Shown here piece after piece: positions 5,694 through 15,600 of a DNA stretch of 16,165 nucleotides. The notes under the pieces were generated by a model that was given only the letters and a program-made list of their open reading frames with translations, was not told the origin of the DNA and did no database searches. Source of the DNA: Chloroflexota bacterium (GTDB lineage: Bacteria; Chloroflexota; UBA5177; JANWHV01); contig JANWHO010000252.1 of assembly GCA_025450375.1 (NCBI GenBank), positions 1 to 16,165 on the forward strand. The letters are read 5' to 3'. The translations under genes were made by a program, and so were the position numbers. The stretch's first letter is position 1. Every line of letters begins with the position of its first letter.

Positions 5694-7643
5694 CTAACTT
5701 CCGAACGTGTAGGCCGGATTGACCTGTTCCAGCCAGCTATCGAGTACCTGGGCCGAGCAATCGAAGCCGTCGAGAGTCTGCCAGATCCCTTCCGGTCGGC
5801 TCCGGTCCAGCCAGGTCCGTTGATATTCGTAGCGCAGGTCCTGGAGCTCGCGCTTGAGCGCCTTCAAGGTGATCGTCAAGGCATGCCGCTCCTCGTCGGT
5901 GCTCGCCGCCGCCAGTCGCCGGCCGGCCTGGGCACGGCGGGCGGCATGCGAGATCAGGGCCGCCGAGAGTCGGTATTCGGCCAGGGTAGCCCGCGCTTCC
6001 TTCCGCGGCGTCTCCCCCCAGATCGCCGCCCCATACAGAGGGGCCAGCCCCGCGCACGCGTGTTCCGCGAGCTCGCGCATGCGGTCAAGCGACTGGTCCG
6101 GGATGGCCAGGCAGTTGGGATCGGTGATTGGGTCGCCCATCAACAATTCGATGCTTCGCGATCCATTGCGGCGCATGATCCCTGGAAGGGTGCACGCCTC
6201 GCTCAGGGCACGGATCGCGGTCAGCACGGCGCCGCACTCCACGGGGCCGAATTGAATCTGGGTAAAGCGCCGCTCGAAGTCATCGTCGGACAAGGCCCCT
6301 GGCGCCCAACCCTCCGCCGCTCCGTAGGCGTAGCCGTACCAGCTCTCGCCCAGCGGATTGGGGTGGCCGTGGTCGCCCCAATCGGTGTTCAGCACGCCCA
6401 CCGCGCCCACGCGCCGGCCCGCCGCGACAAAATTGCGAATGTTCACCCGCGAGTTGGCCAGGCGCGGGAACAGGGAGTTCCAACTGGAAGTGCCGGGGCA
6501 GGCCATCTGGCGCAGCCCAACTTCATGGAAACCGTTGACCTGCGGATACTCGTCCTGGGCCTCGTAGGCCCAATTGAGGAGAATCGCGTCCTTCGGGATC
6601 TCCGCCACCAGTTCAGGATAGTGGAGGAAAATGTCATCCCACACCATCATGTTTCGGCCGTACTTGGTGGCAAGCTCGTGGAGCCTCAGGATGTGCCCTA
6701 GATAGAGGCGACCCTTCCCCTCAAGCTCCGCCGAGACCTGGCTCTTCCCGGTCCCCAGATCATAGGTTTCGTCGCTACACACATTAAAATAGCGCGAACG
6801 GAAGCAGGCCAGATAGTCGGCATAGAGATCGTCGAGCAACTCGTAGGTGCCGGGTTCGGTGGGGGCGAAACCCCAGAGCTGGTCCGACTCGGCCAGATGG
6901 GCATACTCCGGCAGCTCAAGGATTTTCCGCATATGGCCAAATGACTGGAGGCAGGGAACCAAATCGACATAACGATCGTGGCAATAGGTATCCAGGGCCA
7001 TCAGTTCCTCGGGGGTGATCGCGCCCCAACCCTGCCCGATTTTTGGATGCCGTCTGAAGGCGAAGGTATGCTCGGTGTAGAGCTGCAGCATGTTGATCTT
7101 ATAACTGCTGATCACATCCACGATCCGATACAGGGTTTCCAGGGTGGGAACCCTACCGCGGGAGATATCCAGCATCACGCCCCGCCAGGCCAGGGCCGGG
7201 GCGTCGGTAATCCGCGCGGCGGGAAGGCCATTGGCGGCTCCGGCAATCAACTGGCGCAAGGTGCGGGTTCCCTGGACCAGTCCCGCCGGCCCGGCGCCCC
7301 AGAGTACTATGCGATCGCCATCGATAGTCAGGGCGTAGGCTTCCGGCGAATCACCCGCGGCCCAGTCCGATGGCGGCGCCGCATCGGGGAATATCGCCTC
7401 GTCGCGCCTCCTCACGGCGAGCACTATCGTGTTCTGGGTATCTGGACAGTGAAGTTGCGGCTGAATCGGCGCCTCTACCCCTCGGGTGCGGATCGCCGCC
7501 CGCACGTCCTCCGCGGCAAGCCATTCGCCACGCTCGGCGCCGTGAGCCACCACGATGCTGATCCCGGCTCGGAGCGGAAACACCTCGGCGCCGGGTACCG
7601 GATCGAGGGTCATGGGTTGGGGAAGTAAAGAGGGGATGGGCAT
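5694..7643 (-). CDS. Glycoside hydrolase family 20 beta-N-acetylhexosaminidase
   Basis: A 649-residue GH20 enzyme that would release terminal N-acetylglucosamine or N-acetylgalactosamine by substrate-assisted catalysis. Residues about 10-150 match the small N-terminal GH20b domain, ending with EAYALTIDGDRIVLWGAGPAG and GTRTLRQL. The catalytic TIM barrel starts at LAWRGVMLDISRGRVPT (151-167). YKINMLQLYTEHTF, LQSFGHM and the catalytic Asp-Glu pair (Asp291-Glu292 in SDETYDLG) follow, then MMVWDDIF and TDWGDHGH, which line the active site. The pair is preceded by Cys-Ser where most family members have Gly-Gly. There is no signal peptide, so it probably acts on imported amino sugars in the cytoplasm. 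The tail after about 490 is helical. The ATG at 7641-7643 lacks a strong Shine-Dalgarno; Met11 has none either. No transporter or amino-sugar gene lies next to it. Confidence 0.88.
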   Translation of the reverse strand: MPIPSLLPQPMTLDPVPGAEVFPLRAGISIVVAHGAERGEWLAAEDVRAAIRTRGVEAPIQPQLHCPDTQNTIVLAVRRRDEAIFPDAAPPSDWAAGDSPEAYALTIDGDRIVLWGAGPAGLVQGTRTLRQLIAGAANGLPAARITDAPALAWRGVMLDISRGRVPTLETLYRIVDVISSYKINMLQLYTEHTFAFRRHPKIGQGWGAITPEELMALDTYCHDRYVDLVPCLQSFGHMRKILELPEYAHLAESDQLWGFAPTEPGTYELLDDLYADYLACFRSRYFNVCSDETYDLGTGKSQVSAELEGKGRLYLGHILRLHELATKYGRNMMVWDDIFLHYPELVAEIPKDAILLNWAYEAQDEYPQVNGFHEVGLRQMACPGTSSWNSLFPRLANSRVNIRNFVAAGRRVGAVGVLNTDWGDHGHPNPLGESWYGYAYGAAEGWAPGALSDDDFERRFTQIQFGPVECGAVLTAIRALSEACTLPGIMRRNGSRSIELLMGDPITDPNCLAIPDQSLDRMRELAEHACAGLAPLYGAAIWGETPRKEARATLAEYRLSAALISHAARRAQAGRRLAAASTDEERHALTITLKALKRELQDLRYEYQRTWLDRSRPEGIWQTLDGFDCSAQVLDSWLEQVNPAYTFGS

Positions 7644-7822
7644 GAGGACAACTCGCTTTCACTCGGCAACCGCTCTCCGGCAAATCCCGCGCGGCCCAGG
7701 AGGCCGCCCTCTCACTGTACCCGGTTCGGAAGCGCGTTCACGGGGCAAGATACCCAAAGGTCATCTTGCGAGAGAACCGTGGGCCAGGTAAGGTTTTGAA
7801 TACAACAGGAAGGACATATCTG
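7644..7822. other. Divergent gap with GC hairpin
   Basis: A spacer of 179 nt between the divergent hexosaminidase and cyclic-di-GMP genes. It holds a 6-bp perfect GC stem, GCGGCC (7691-7696) and GGCCGC (7702-7707) with loop CAGGA, and the AGGAAGGA ribosome-binding site (7807-7814). I could not find a convincing -35/-10 pair for either gene. Confidence 0.45.
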
Positions 7823-9979
7823 GTGGCACGACCCAGCCCGCGGGCCGAGCGCACATCTTGTCCCCTGCCTCAGCTCCCGGCATCCGTCTACGAGGATGCC
7901 TTTGACCTGGCGGCGGTGGGCATGGCCATTCTTTCTCTCGGGGGCGACTATCTCCGGGTAAATCCCGCTCTTTGCCGCATGCTGGGCTATCAGGCCGGCG
8001 AGTGGGGAGAGCGCTCGTTTGGCTGGCTCGATCATCCCGATGATCCGCCGATATTCCTGGAACGGTTAGCGGAGGGTGATCCTACCGGCGCCGACGTGGA
8101 AAGACGTTGTCTTCATAAGGATGGTCGCTGGGTGTGGGTGCGGTTGCATCTCTCGGTGGCGCGAGACGCGGCGGGCGCTCCCATGTATGTGGTGAGCCAA
8201 TGGGTGGACATACAAAACCTCAAGCAGGCTCGGGAAGCGGTGCGGTCCAGCGAGGATCGTTTCCGGATCCTGGTGGAGACGGCGCCGATGGGCGTGATGG
8301 TGGTGGACGCGGAAGGGTCCATGGAGATTGCCAACGTCGCCGCTCAACACATACTTGGCTTTTCCTCGGCCACCCCAGGCTCGCTGGCTGGTCATCTACG
8401 GGCCATTTCCTGGCGAGACGCTGAAACCGACGAAGCACTCTCGCCAGAGAGCATGGTCTTGGATTACGGTCCCACGGGAGAGACGGCGCGCGGACGGAGC
8501 GTCCGCTTCCGTCATCCTGGCGATGCCACCGATCGCTGGGCTACCACGCGCTCGGCTCCCCTGCGTGGTCCTGGCGGACGCATTGATGGTGCGCTCGCCG
8601 TGGTCACCGATGCCACGCGGGAACAAATGCTTGTGGCGGAGCTGGCGCGGCTCGCTCATCACGATGTATTGACCGGGCTGCCCAATCGGCGCCTCCTACG
8701 TGAGACCTTGGAGCGGGCGATTGACGCTCATGAGGATCAACCGCTGTCCCTCCTGCTCGTCGATCTGAGCGGGTTCAAGGAGGTGAACGATACGTTGGGA
8801 CACGAAGCGGGCGACGCCCTCCTGCGCGAGGTAGGTCGGCGGCTCCGCTCCATCCCCCGCGACAGCGATCTGGTGGCCCGCCTGGGAGGCGACGAGTTCG
8901 CGGTATTGCTCCCCTCGACCGGGCACGCGGGGGCGGAGGAAGTTGCCCAAACGATCCTGCGGGCGATCCGGGCGCCGATCATCCACGAAGGTCGTTCGGT
9001 GGAGGTGAGCGCGGGTATCGGCATTGGCCTCTTTCCCGAACACGGGCAGGATGCCTCAACCTTGCTTCGCCATGCCGATGTAGCCCTGAGCCAGGCCAAG
9101 CAGGGAGGCGGCGGGATAGGGTTTTACGCCGCGTCGCTCGATGAGAATAGCCTCGCCCGTCTCTCGTTGGGGACCGAATTACGCACCGCGATTAGCGAAG
9201 GTCAGCTCAGGCTTTGTTATCAGCCCCTGATCAGCCTCTCCGATGGGGCGCCGGTAGGCGTGGAGTGTCTAGTCCGTTGGGAGCATCCGGAGCGTGGCCT
9301 GCTGGCCCCCAGCCTGTTCGTGCCCAAGGCGGAACGTACGGGCTTGATTGGGCCGCTGACCACCTGGGTGCTGGATGAAGCGCTCCGCCAACAGCAGTCA
9401 TGGCGACGCGAGGGGATCAACTGCGACATCTCGGTCAATCTGTCCGCCCGTAGCTTCCATGACGAGGACCTCCCCGCCACGGTGATGGGATTATTGGAAC
9501 GCTATGGGGCCAGGCCCGAGAGCCTCACTCTGGAGGTCACCGAGAGTGTGGCCATGGAGGATCCGGAACAAGCAATCGCCATGCTTCAGCGTTTGGGAAA
9601 GCGGGGGGTACGCCTGTCCATCGACGATTTCGGCACCGGCTATTCGTCGCTCGGCTACCTGCAGCGGCTCCCCGTGCATCAACTCAAAATCGACCGTTCG
9701 TTCCTGGCGAACATCATGGCCGACGCGGGCGCGGCCTCCATCGTCTCTTTCATCATGGGGTTGGGCCAATCACTTGACCTCGAAATTGTCGTCGAGGGCG
9801 TGGAAACGGAGGAGGTCACCGGGATGGTCACCTCGCTAGGATTCGATCTTGGCCAGGGCTTCTATTTTGGCCGGCCCATGCCCGCCGACGCGCTTGCCCG
9901 CTGGTGGCGCGAACATGAAACGTCCGCCGCCGGCGCCATGCTGAGCAGCCTTCACGGTCCGCGGCCGGCAGCGGTGTAG
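7823..9979 (+). CDS. PAS-PAS-GGDEF-EAL cyclic-di-GMP signalling protein
   Basis: A soluble sensor-output protein for the second messenger cyclic-di-GMP. Residues are numbered from the TTG at 7766 (737 aa). A first PAS domain spans about 40-155 with its PAC segment [17 protein letters not shown], and a second spans about 162-285. The GGDEF domain (about 295-455) has intact GGDEF at 374-378 and an RxxD inhibitory site (Arg365-Asp368) five residues before it. The motif that is usually DxDxFK is DLSGFK: the metal-binding first Asp is kept, the second is Ser. In the EAL domain (about 468-715) the signature reads ECL, and the expected catalytic residues are present: Glu500, Asn558, Glu590, Asp620-Asp621, Lys641, Glu677. 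So both synthesis and breakdown look possible. There is no membrane segment. I prefer the GTG at 7823 (718 aa) because AGGAAGGA lies 8 nt upstream; TTG 7766 has a weaker AAAGG. Confidence 0.9.
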   Translation: MARPSPRAERTSCPLPQLPASVYEDAFDLAAVGMAILSLGGDYLRVNPALCRMLGYQAGEWGERSFGWLDHPDDPPIFLERLAEGDPTGADVERRCLHKDGRWVWVRLHLSVARDAAGAPMYVVSQWVDIQNLKQAREAVRSSEDRFRILVETAPMGVMVVDAEGSMEIANVAAQHILGFSSATPGSLAGHLRAISWRDAETDEALSPESMVLDYGPTGETARGRSVRFRHPGDATDRWATTRSAPLRGPGGRIDGALAVVTDATREQMLVAELARLAHHDVLTGLPNRRLLRETLERAIDAHEDQPLSLLLVDLSGFKEVNDTLGHEAGDALLREVGRRLRSIPRDSDLVARLGGDEFAVLLPSTGHAGAEEVAQTILRAIRAPIIHEGRSVEVSAGIGIGLFPEHGQDASTLLRHADVALSQAKQGGGGIGFYAASLDENSLARLSLGTELRTAISEGQLRLCYQPLISLSDGAPVGVECLVRWEHPERGLLAPSLFVPKAERTGLIGPLTTWVLDEALRQQQSWRREGINCDISVNLSARSFHDEDLPATVMGLLERYGARPESLTLEVTESVAMEDPEQAIAMLQRLGKRGVRLSIDDFGTGYSSLGYLQRLPVHQLKIDRSFLANIMADAGAASIVSFIMGLGQSLDLEIVVEGVETEEVTGMVTSLGFDLGQGFYFGRPMPADALARWWREHETSAAGAMLSSLHGPRPAAV

Positions 9980-10226
9980 CAGGGATTCCGCGGCCCTCCC
10001 GCGCGACCGCGGTCTCGGACACCAGACAGGGGCGCGGGTCTCCACGGGCCCGCTTGGTTCGGCCACGAATCGTCATCTGGATCGCGCCGTGGCCGCCCAC
10101 AGGCGGCCCTGGAGGCCGACGTTCCTATCCGCTCACCGCCGCGCCGGCGCGCTTCCCTTCGCGTACATCCCGGTACACTGGAAGGACCGGGGACGCGGCC
10201 CCGCGCACCGAGAGGAACGGCCCATC
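9980..10226. other. Intergenic gap before the YyaL-like gene
   Basis: No gene is seen in this gap. It holds short GC palindromes, CCGCGG twice just after the cyclic-di-GMP gene and a perfect 7-bp stem at 10091-10108. A possible -10 TACACT (10174-10179) has no good -35. AGAGGA (10211-10216) is the ribosome-binding site of the following gene. The frame of that gene is open back to an ATG at 10089, but this leader does not look coding. Confidence 0.5.
10091..10108. repeat. Perfect 7-bp GC hairpin
   Basis: GGCCGCC (10091-10097) and GGCGGCC (10102-10108) are perfect complements around a CACA loop. Its position about 110 nt after the cyclic-di-GMP gene would suit a transcript-end structure, but there is no T-run on either strand, so it is not a standard intrinsic terminator. 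Confidence 0.55.
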
Positions 10227-12260
10227 ATGGCGAACCGGCTGGCTGGTGAGAGCAGCCCCTATTTGCTCCAACACAAAGAGAATCCCGTCGATTGGTACCC
10301 GTGGGGACCGGAGGCCCTGGCGCGGGCCAAGGCCGAGGACAAGCCGATTCTCCTCAGCATTGGCTATTCCGCCTGTCACTGGTGCCACGTGATGGAACAT
10401 GAGTCTTTCGAGAATCGCCAGACCGCCGCCTTGATGAACGAGCACTTCGTCTCGATCAAGGTGGATCGCGAGGAGCGGCCCGATCTCGACGCCATTTATA
10501 TGGCGGCAGTGCAGCGGTTGACCGGGCATGGCGGCTGGCCCATGACCATGTTTCTCACCCCCGAGGGCCGCCCCTTCTACGGCGGCACCTATTTCCCTCC
10601 CGTCCCTCGCCATGGAATGCCCAGTTTCCCGCAGCTTCTCGGCGCCGTGGCCGAGACCTACGAGAAGCGGCGCCAGGATGTGGAGCGAACCGCGACCGAC
10701 ATCGCCGCCGCGCTAGTGGAGCATATCCACGGCTCGGAGTCCCTGGAATTAAGCGAGGACCTTCTGGTCCTGGCCGCGCGCAACCTGGGGAACGCGTATG
10801 ACGGCGCCGAGGGCGGCTTCGGAGGCGCCCCGAAGTTCCCCCAGCCCATGGCTCTGGAGTTCCTCCTCCGCGCTCACCTCCGCGGTGTCCCTCGGGCCCT
10901 GGCCATGGTGGAGCGGACCCTGGAGAAGATGGCCGGCGGAGGCATCCATGATCAGTTGGGCGGCGGGTTCCACCGCTACAGCGTGGACGACGTGTGGCTG
11001 GTTCCCCACTTCGAGAAGATGCTCTATGATAACGCCCAGCTTGCCCGGATCTATCTCCTCGCCTACCAGGCTACGGGAAAGCCGCTGTATCGGCGGGTAG
11101 CCGAGGAGACTCTGCGCTACGTGCAACGGGAAATGACCTCGTCCGAGGGCGCTTTTTATTCCAGCCAGGACGCGGATAGCGAGGGAGAAGAGGGAAAGTT
11201 TTTCGTCTGGACCAGCGCCGAGATCGAGGAAGCGCTGGGCCCGGATGCCCCCCTGTTCATACGTACCTATGGGGTGACCACGGGAGGGAACTTCGAGGGG
11301 AAAAACATCCTGCGTCTCCCCCGCGACCCAGCCTCGTTGGCCCGCGAGGAAGGCGTGGACGAGGCGGCGTTTGGTGAGACACTCGCTCGATGCAAGACCA
11401 TCCTGCTCGCCATCCGCGAACGGAGAGTGCGTCCGGCCCGCGACGAGAAGACGCTTACCGCCTGGAACGGACTGATGCTGCGCGCCTTCGCCACGGCCGC
11501 CGCGATTCTCGACGATCCCAGCTACCGCGCCACGGCCGAGGCCAACGCCAACTTCCTCCTGGGGGCCATGCGGAAGGATGGCCGATTGCTCCGCACCTAT
11601 AAGGACGGCGTGGCGAAACTGAACGGCTACCTGGAGGACTATGCATTCCTGGCCGATGGGCTCCTGGCCCTCTATGAGGCGGGCAGCGAACATCACCGCC
11701 TGGATGACGCGCGGGCCCTGGCCGACGCGATGATTCTTCACTTTACCGACCCAGCCGGCGGTCCCTTCTTCAGTACCAGCGACGACCATGAGCAGTTGAT
11801 CCAGCGGCCTCGCGACCTGACCGACAACGCCATTCCCGCCGGTAACTCGGTGGCGGCCGAAGTGCTCCTGCGCCTGGCCGCGCACACCGGCGAGGAGCGG
11901 TATCGCCTGGCCGCCCTGAGCGCCATTGCTCCCCTGGAGGAGGCGATGGTCCGCGTGCCGCTCGCCTTCGCCCGTATCCTGTGCGCGGCGGATTTCGCGC
12001 TGGATCCGCCCCGCGAACTGGCGATCATTGGCGATCCCGTCTCGCCCGACAGCCGCGCGCTTGTGGCCGAGGCGACCCGTCGCTTTGATCCCAACCTGGT
12101 GATCGCCCACGCCACGCCCGCCGAGGCGGCGGCAAGCGACAGCCCGCTGCTGCGCGACCGAACCCAGCACGGCGGCAAAGCGACCGCCTACTATTGCGAG
12201 GGGTACGCCTGCCAGGCGCCGGTCACCGAGCCAGAAATGCTGGCGCGATTGCTTGCCTGA
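10227..12260 (+). CDS. YyaL/SPATA20-like thioredoxin-domain protein (DUF255)
   Basis: A 677-residue protein with the two-part structure of the YyaL / spermatogenesis-associated protein 20 family. Residues about 1-165 form a thioredoxin-like domain: the conserved opening [20 protein letters not shown], the CxxC site Cys50-His-Trp-Cys53 in [15 protein letters not shown], then [10 protein letters not shown] and [13 protein letters not shown]. The rest is an alpha/alpha barrel related to sugar epimerase and glycosidase toroids, with [49 protein letters not shown] and [17 protein letters not shown]. The molecular function of the family is not settled; a redox role or carbohydrate binding are the usual guesses. 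Length is normal for the family. The ATG at 10227 has AGAGGA 10 nt upstream, and family homology begins at this residue, so the 46-codon upstream extension is rejected. It has no signal peptide and is cytoplasmic. Confidence 0.9.
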   Translation: MANRLAGESSPYLLQHKENPVDWYPWGPEALARAKAEDKPILLSIGYSACHWCHVMEHESFENRQTAALMNEHFVSIKVDREERPDLDAIYMAAVQRLTGHGGWPMTMFLTPEGRPFYGGTYFPPVPRHGMPSFPQLLGAVAETYEKRRQDVERTATDIAAALVEHIHGSESLELSEDLLVLAARNLGNAYDGAEGGFGGAPKFPQPMALEFLLRAHLRGVPRALAMVERTLEKMAGGGIHDQLGGGFHRYSVDDVWLVPHFEKMLYDNAQLARIYLLAYQATGKPLYRRVAEETLRYVQREMTSSEGAFYSSQDADSEGEEGKFFVWTSAEIEEALGPDAPLFIRTYGVTTGGNFEGKNILRLPRDPASLAREEGVDEAAFGETLARCKTILLAIRERRVRPARDEKTLTAWNGLMLRAFATAAAILDDPSYRATAEANANFLLGAMRKDGRLLRTYKDGVAKLNGYLEDYAFLADGLLALYEAGSEHHRLDDARALADAMILHFTDPAGGPFFSTSDDHEQLIQRPRDLTDNAIPAGNSVAAEVLLRLAAHTGEERYRLAALSAIAPLEEAMVRVPLAFARILCAADFALDPPRELAIIGDPVSPDSRALVAEATRRFDPNLVIAHATPAEAAASDSPLLRDRTQHGGKATAYYCEGYACQAPVTEPEMLARLLA

Positions 12261-12279
12261 CCCGCCTTTTCGCGCCAGC
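12239..12279. repeat. 10-bp perfect inverted repeat across the YyaL-like stop codon
   Basis: GCTGGCGCGA (12239-12248) and TCGCGCCAGC (12270-12279) are perfect complements separated by 21 nt that include the TGA stop at 12258-12260. A hairpin here would form only behind the terminating ribosome. It may stabilise the 3' end or take part in termination, but no T-run follows the second arm. Confidence 0.6.
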
Positions 12280-12357
12280 GCCTCCGTTCTTCAGCCTTCA
12301 CAGATCCACGTCGCGCCGTTGAGTGCTTCCCAGTCCCTGGCGAATTTGCGGCGCCCC

Positions 12358-12386
12358 TTGCGTCCCGCCGTGAAACATCTTAGTAT
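12358..12386 (+). promoter_or_regulatory. Candidate promoter for the TIR-STAND gene
   Basis: TTGCGT (12358-12363) and TAGTAT (12381-12386) are separated by exactly 17 nt. The -10 matches TATAAT at four of six positions and the -35 matches TTGACA at three. Transcription would start near 12393, leaving an unusually long leader of about 200 nt that contains the phased repeats. Confidence 0.4.
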
Positions 12387-12482
12387 GTAGCAATCACGAA
12401 GGACCACTGTGCCAGCCCGATCTGGCTACGTTCGCCGCCTATCACATCGCGCACCCGTGAGCTGACCGCCGTATCCACGCCG

Positions 12483-12534
12483 CACACAAGGGCCTACCGC
12501 GCATACAAAAGGGAACACGGCCCGTACAAAAGGG
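12483..12534 (+). repeat. Three direct repeats at 21-bp spacing
   Basis: TACAAAAGGG occurs twice exactly (12504-12513 and 12525-12534), and a related CACACAAGGG (8 of 10 matching) lies at 12483-12492. The period is 21 bp in both steps, two turns of the helix, so the motifs face the same side of the DNA. Such spacing is typical of cooperative operator sites. The site lies 67-118 bp before the TIR-STAND start codon. Confidence 0.6.
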
Positions 12535-12600
12535 TCTCCTGGGGAAGGCTGCCCGGCTGGTGGAACGTTGCCGAGACGCGGGGAGGGTACGCTTGGGAGC

Positions 12601-15600
12601 ATGAACACCGCGCATTTTGACGTATTTCTCTCGCACAATAGCCGCGATAAGCCCTCGGTCGAGCGCCTGGCCGCCAAGCTCAAACACGACGGACTGGAGC
12701 CGTGGCTGGATAAGTGGTGCCTGACACCGGGCGGACGGTGGCAAGATGAGTTAGTGACCGGCTTGCACTCGTCGGACACCTGCGCTGTGTTCGTCGGCCC
12801 GAACGGACTGGGCGATTGGGTGTACGAGGAGTTGGGAGTGGCCCTCGATCGGGCGGCCAAGGACCGTAAGTTCCGGCTGTTCCTGGTCCTCCTGCCCGGA
12901 CTGCCGGAGCCGTTCGACCCTACCTCGTTACCGCCGTTCCTCAGTACGCGCACCTGGGTCGACCTGCGTCCGGGCATCGAGGACTCGCGTGCCTATCAGC
13001 ACCTGATCAATGCCATCAAGGGAGTGCCGTTCGGGCAACAACTGCCGAGCGAGCCCAACGAGGACGTGTGCCCCTACCGGGGCCTGCAGACCTTCGACGA
13101 GGCGCATGCCGATCTGTTTTTCGGGCGGGAGAATGAGATCCAGCGCCTGGTCGAGCGTCTCAAGGGTACGCATTTCCTTGCCGTTCTGGGCCCATCGGGC
13201 AGCGGCAAGTCCTCGCTCGTGCGTGCCGGACTGATCCCCGCGCTGCGGGCCGGGGCGCTGCCGGGAAGCAATACCTGGTCGTTCAGCACGTTCACGCCCA
13301 GCGCGCATCCGCTTACGGCCCTGGCGGCGCAACTCACCCGACTCTATCCCGGTGAGGCGATGCATAAGACCCTTGATGCCCTGGCCGTTGACCAACGCAC
13401 TCTTCATCTCGCAACCTCGTTGGCGATGGCCGATCGGCCGGCAAGCGAACGGGTCGTCTGGGTCGTGGATCAATTCGAGGAAGTATTCACCCTCTGTCAG
13501 GATGCCGCCGAGCGCACGAGCTTCATGGAGAATCTGATCTATGCCGCGTCCCTTCAGGACGGCCGCGACGTGGTGCTGTTGACCTTACGCGCCGACTTTT
13601 ATCAAAAGTGCGCGGCCTACCCTGACCTGTCGGCGCGGGTTGCCGCCCAGCAGTTCCTGGTTAGTCCCATGGATTTCGACGGCCTGCGGCGGGCGATCGA
13701 GGAGCCCGCGTGGCGAGTGAACCTGGAGTTCGAGCAGGGTCTGGTGGACACGATCCTGGAGGATATCGAGCGCCAGCCGGGCGCCCTGCCGCTACTGGAG
13801 CATGCTCTGCTTGAACTATGGGAGCGACGCCGCGGCCATATGCTCACCCTTGAGGGCTACAGGCAGAGCGGCGGCGTGCAAGGGGCAATCGCCAAGCGCG
13901 CGGACGCCATCTACGATGCACTCTCGCCCGCGCAACAACAGATCGCGCGCCTTACCCTGCTCAGGCTGACGCAGCCGGGTGAGGGAACCGAGGATACTCG
14001 GCGCCGCGCCGCGTTGAGCGAACTCATTACGCGGAAAACCGGCACCGCCGAGGTGGACGCCGTGGTGAGCGCCCTGGTCAATGCCCGCCTGCTCACCACT
14101 ACCGATGAAGGCCCGACGCACGAGCACATGGTGGAAGTCTCACATGAGGCGCTGATCCGGGGTTGGCCAAGATTGCGCGGTTGGTTGGACGAGGATCGCG
14201 GCGGTCTGCGTCTGCAACGACGGCTCAGCGAGGCCGCGGAAGAGTGGCATCGGTTGGGCCGCGACGTGGGACTGCTCTATCGAGGGGCGCGGCTCGCGGA
14301 GGCGCTGGAATGGCGGAAGAATCACGAAGACGGCATGAATGATCTCGAGCGGGAATTTCTTGATGCCGGGGCGGCGCTCAAGCAGCGCGAGGAGGACGAC
14401 GAGCGCGCGCGGCAGCAGCGTGATCTGGAGGCCGCGCGGCAGCTTGCGGCGATTGAGCGGGGGCGGGCGGAGGCGGCCGGCGCGCTCGTGGTGTCGGAAC
14501 GGCGCCGATCGCGCATCGCGCGCCGGTTCTCGGCTGGGTTGGCGGTTCTGCTGGTGATTGCAGTGGTTACCACCCTGGTCGCGGTGCAGCAACAAAGCCA
14601 GGCAAAGAATGCTCGCAGCGCCGCCGAACAGCAGCGCAACGCGGCACTGGCCGAGAAGAAGGTCGCCGATCAGCAACGGACCCTGGCGCTCGCCGCCCAG
14701 CGCGTGGCGCTGGCCCGCGCCCTGGCCGCCAACGCCGCCGCGCAACTCCCCAACGATCCCGAGCTTAGCCTGCTGCTGGCTCGGGCCGGTGTACAGCAGG
14801 CGCCGTTGCCCGAGACCGTGGACGCGCTACGCCAATCGCTCGCCGAATCGCGGGTCCGGCTGACCTTGCGCGGCCACATTGGTATTGTTTTCGGAGCGAT
14901 CTTCAACAAACAAGGAACCAGAATCCTGTCCGCCGGCGCCGATGGCACCGTGCGCCTCTGGGATGCGCGTACCGGTGCGCCCCGGCGGGTTTTCCGCGGC
15001 CCGGTCGGGAATGTCGGCGGTGTGCTCAGCCGGGATGGCAGCGTCGTGGCTACGTACGGTCCAGATAAAAACGCGCGGCTCTGGGACGCGAGTACCGGGG
15101 TGCTACGCGCGGTCGTGGTCGGACATTCGGCTCCGGTGAATCTCGCCGAGGTCAGCCCCGATGGCCGCGACCTGGCCACCGCGTCACAGGACGGCACGGT
15201 CCGTGTTTGGGACGTGGCAAGCGGACGGCAGTTGCTGGTCCTGCGCGGTCACACAGCCTCGGTGTGGTCCCTCAACTACAGTCCTAATGGCCGCGAGATC
15301 GTGACGGGCAGCGGCGACGGCACGGGCCGCCTCTGGAACGCGCGAACCGGACGCTTGATCGCGGTGCTGAGCGGTCATACCGATATCGTCGATGGCGCGG
15401 GGTTCAGCCCCAATGGACTACTGGTGGCCACCATCAGCTTTGATCATACGGCGCGGCTCTGGGACGCGCGTACGGGGCGACTCCTGCGGGTACTCGGCGG
15501 TACGGTTGGTCACCATAATTGGGTCGTGGCTGCTGCCTTCAGCCCTGATAGCAGTGCGTTGGTCACCGCGAGCGCGGATACCACGGCGATCATCTGGAAC

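Larger units (their letters stand above)
12261..12600. other. Regulatory gap upstream of the TIR-STAND gene
   Basis: A 340-nt gap with no convincing gene. Reading from left, it holds the second arm of the inverted repeat, a candidate promoter (12358-12386), a leader of about 200 nt, and three phased direct repeats (12483-12534). Purine-rich GGGGAGGG (12580-12587) and GGGAG (12595-12599) precede the ATG at 12601. The second is only 1 nt from the start codon and the first is 13 nt away, so the ribosome-binding site is not ideal. Confidence 0.5.

Noticed and set aside
5616..6701. Plus-strand open frame of 361 codons opposite the hexosaminidase
   Set aside because: It is antisense to the GH20 coding sequence and has no motif; its proline/arginine-rich composition is typical of a shadow frame.
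10089..10226. A 46-codon N-terminal extension of the YyaL-like protein
   Set aside because: Family homology starts at the ATG at 10227, which has a ribosome-binding site; the extension is a Pro/Arg-rich non-coding-like stretch containing a GC hairpin.
10749..12170. Long minus-strand open frame of 473 codons opposite the YyaL-like gene
   Set aside because: It lies fully antisense to a gene with strong family motifs. The length is explained by high GC and codon bias, and its product shows no recognisable domain.
14140..14745. Minus-strand open frame of 201 codons under the TIR-STAND gene
   Set aside because: It overlaps the continuous TIR-STAND-WD40 frame and encodes a low-complexity, basic product.
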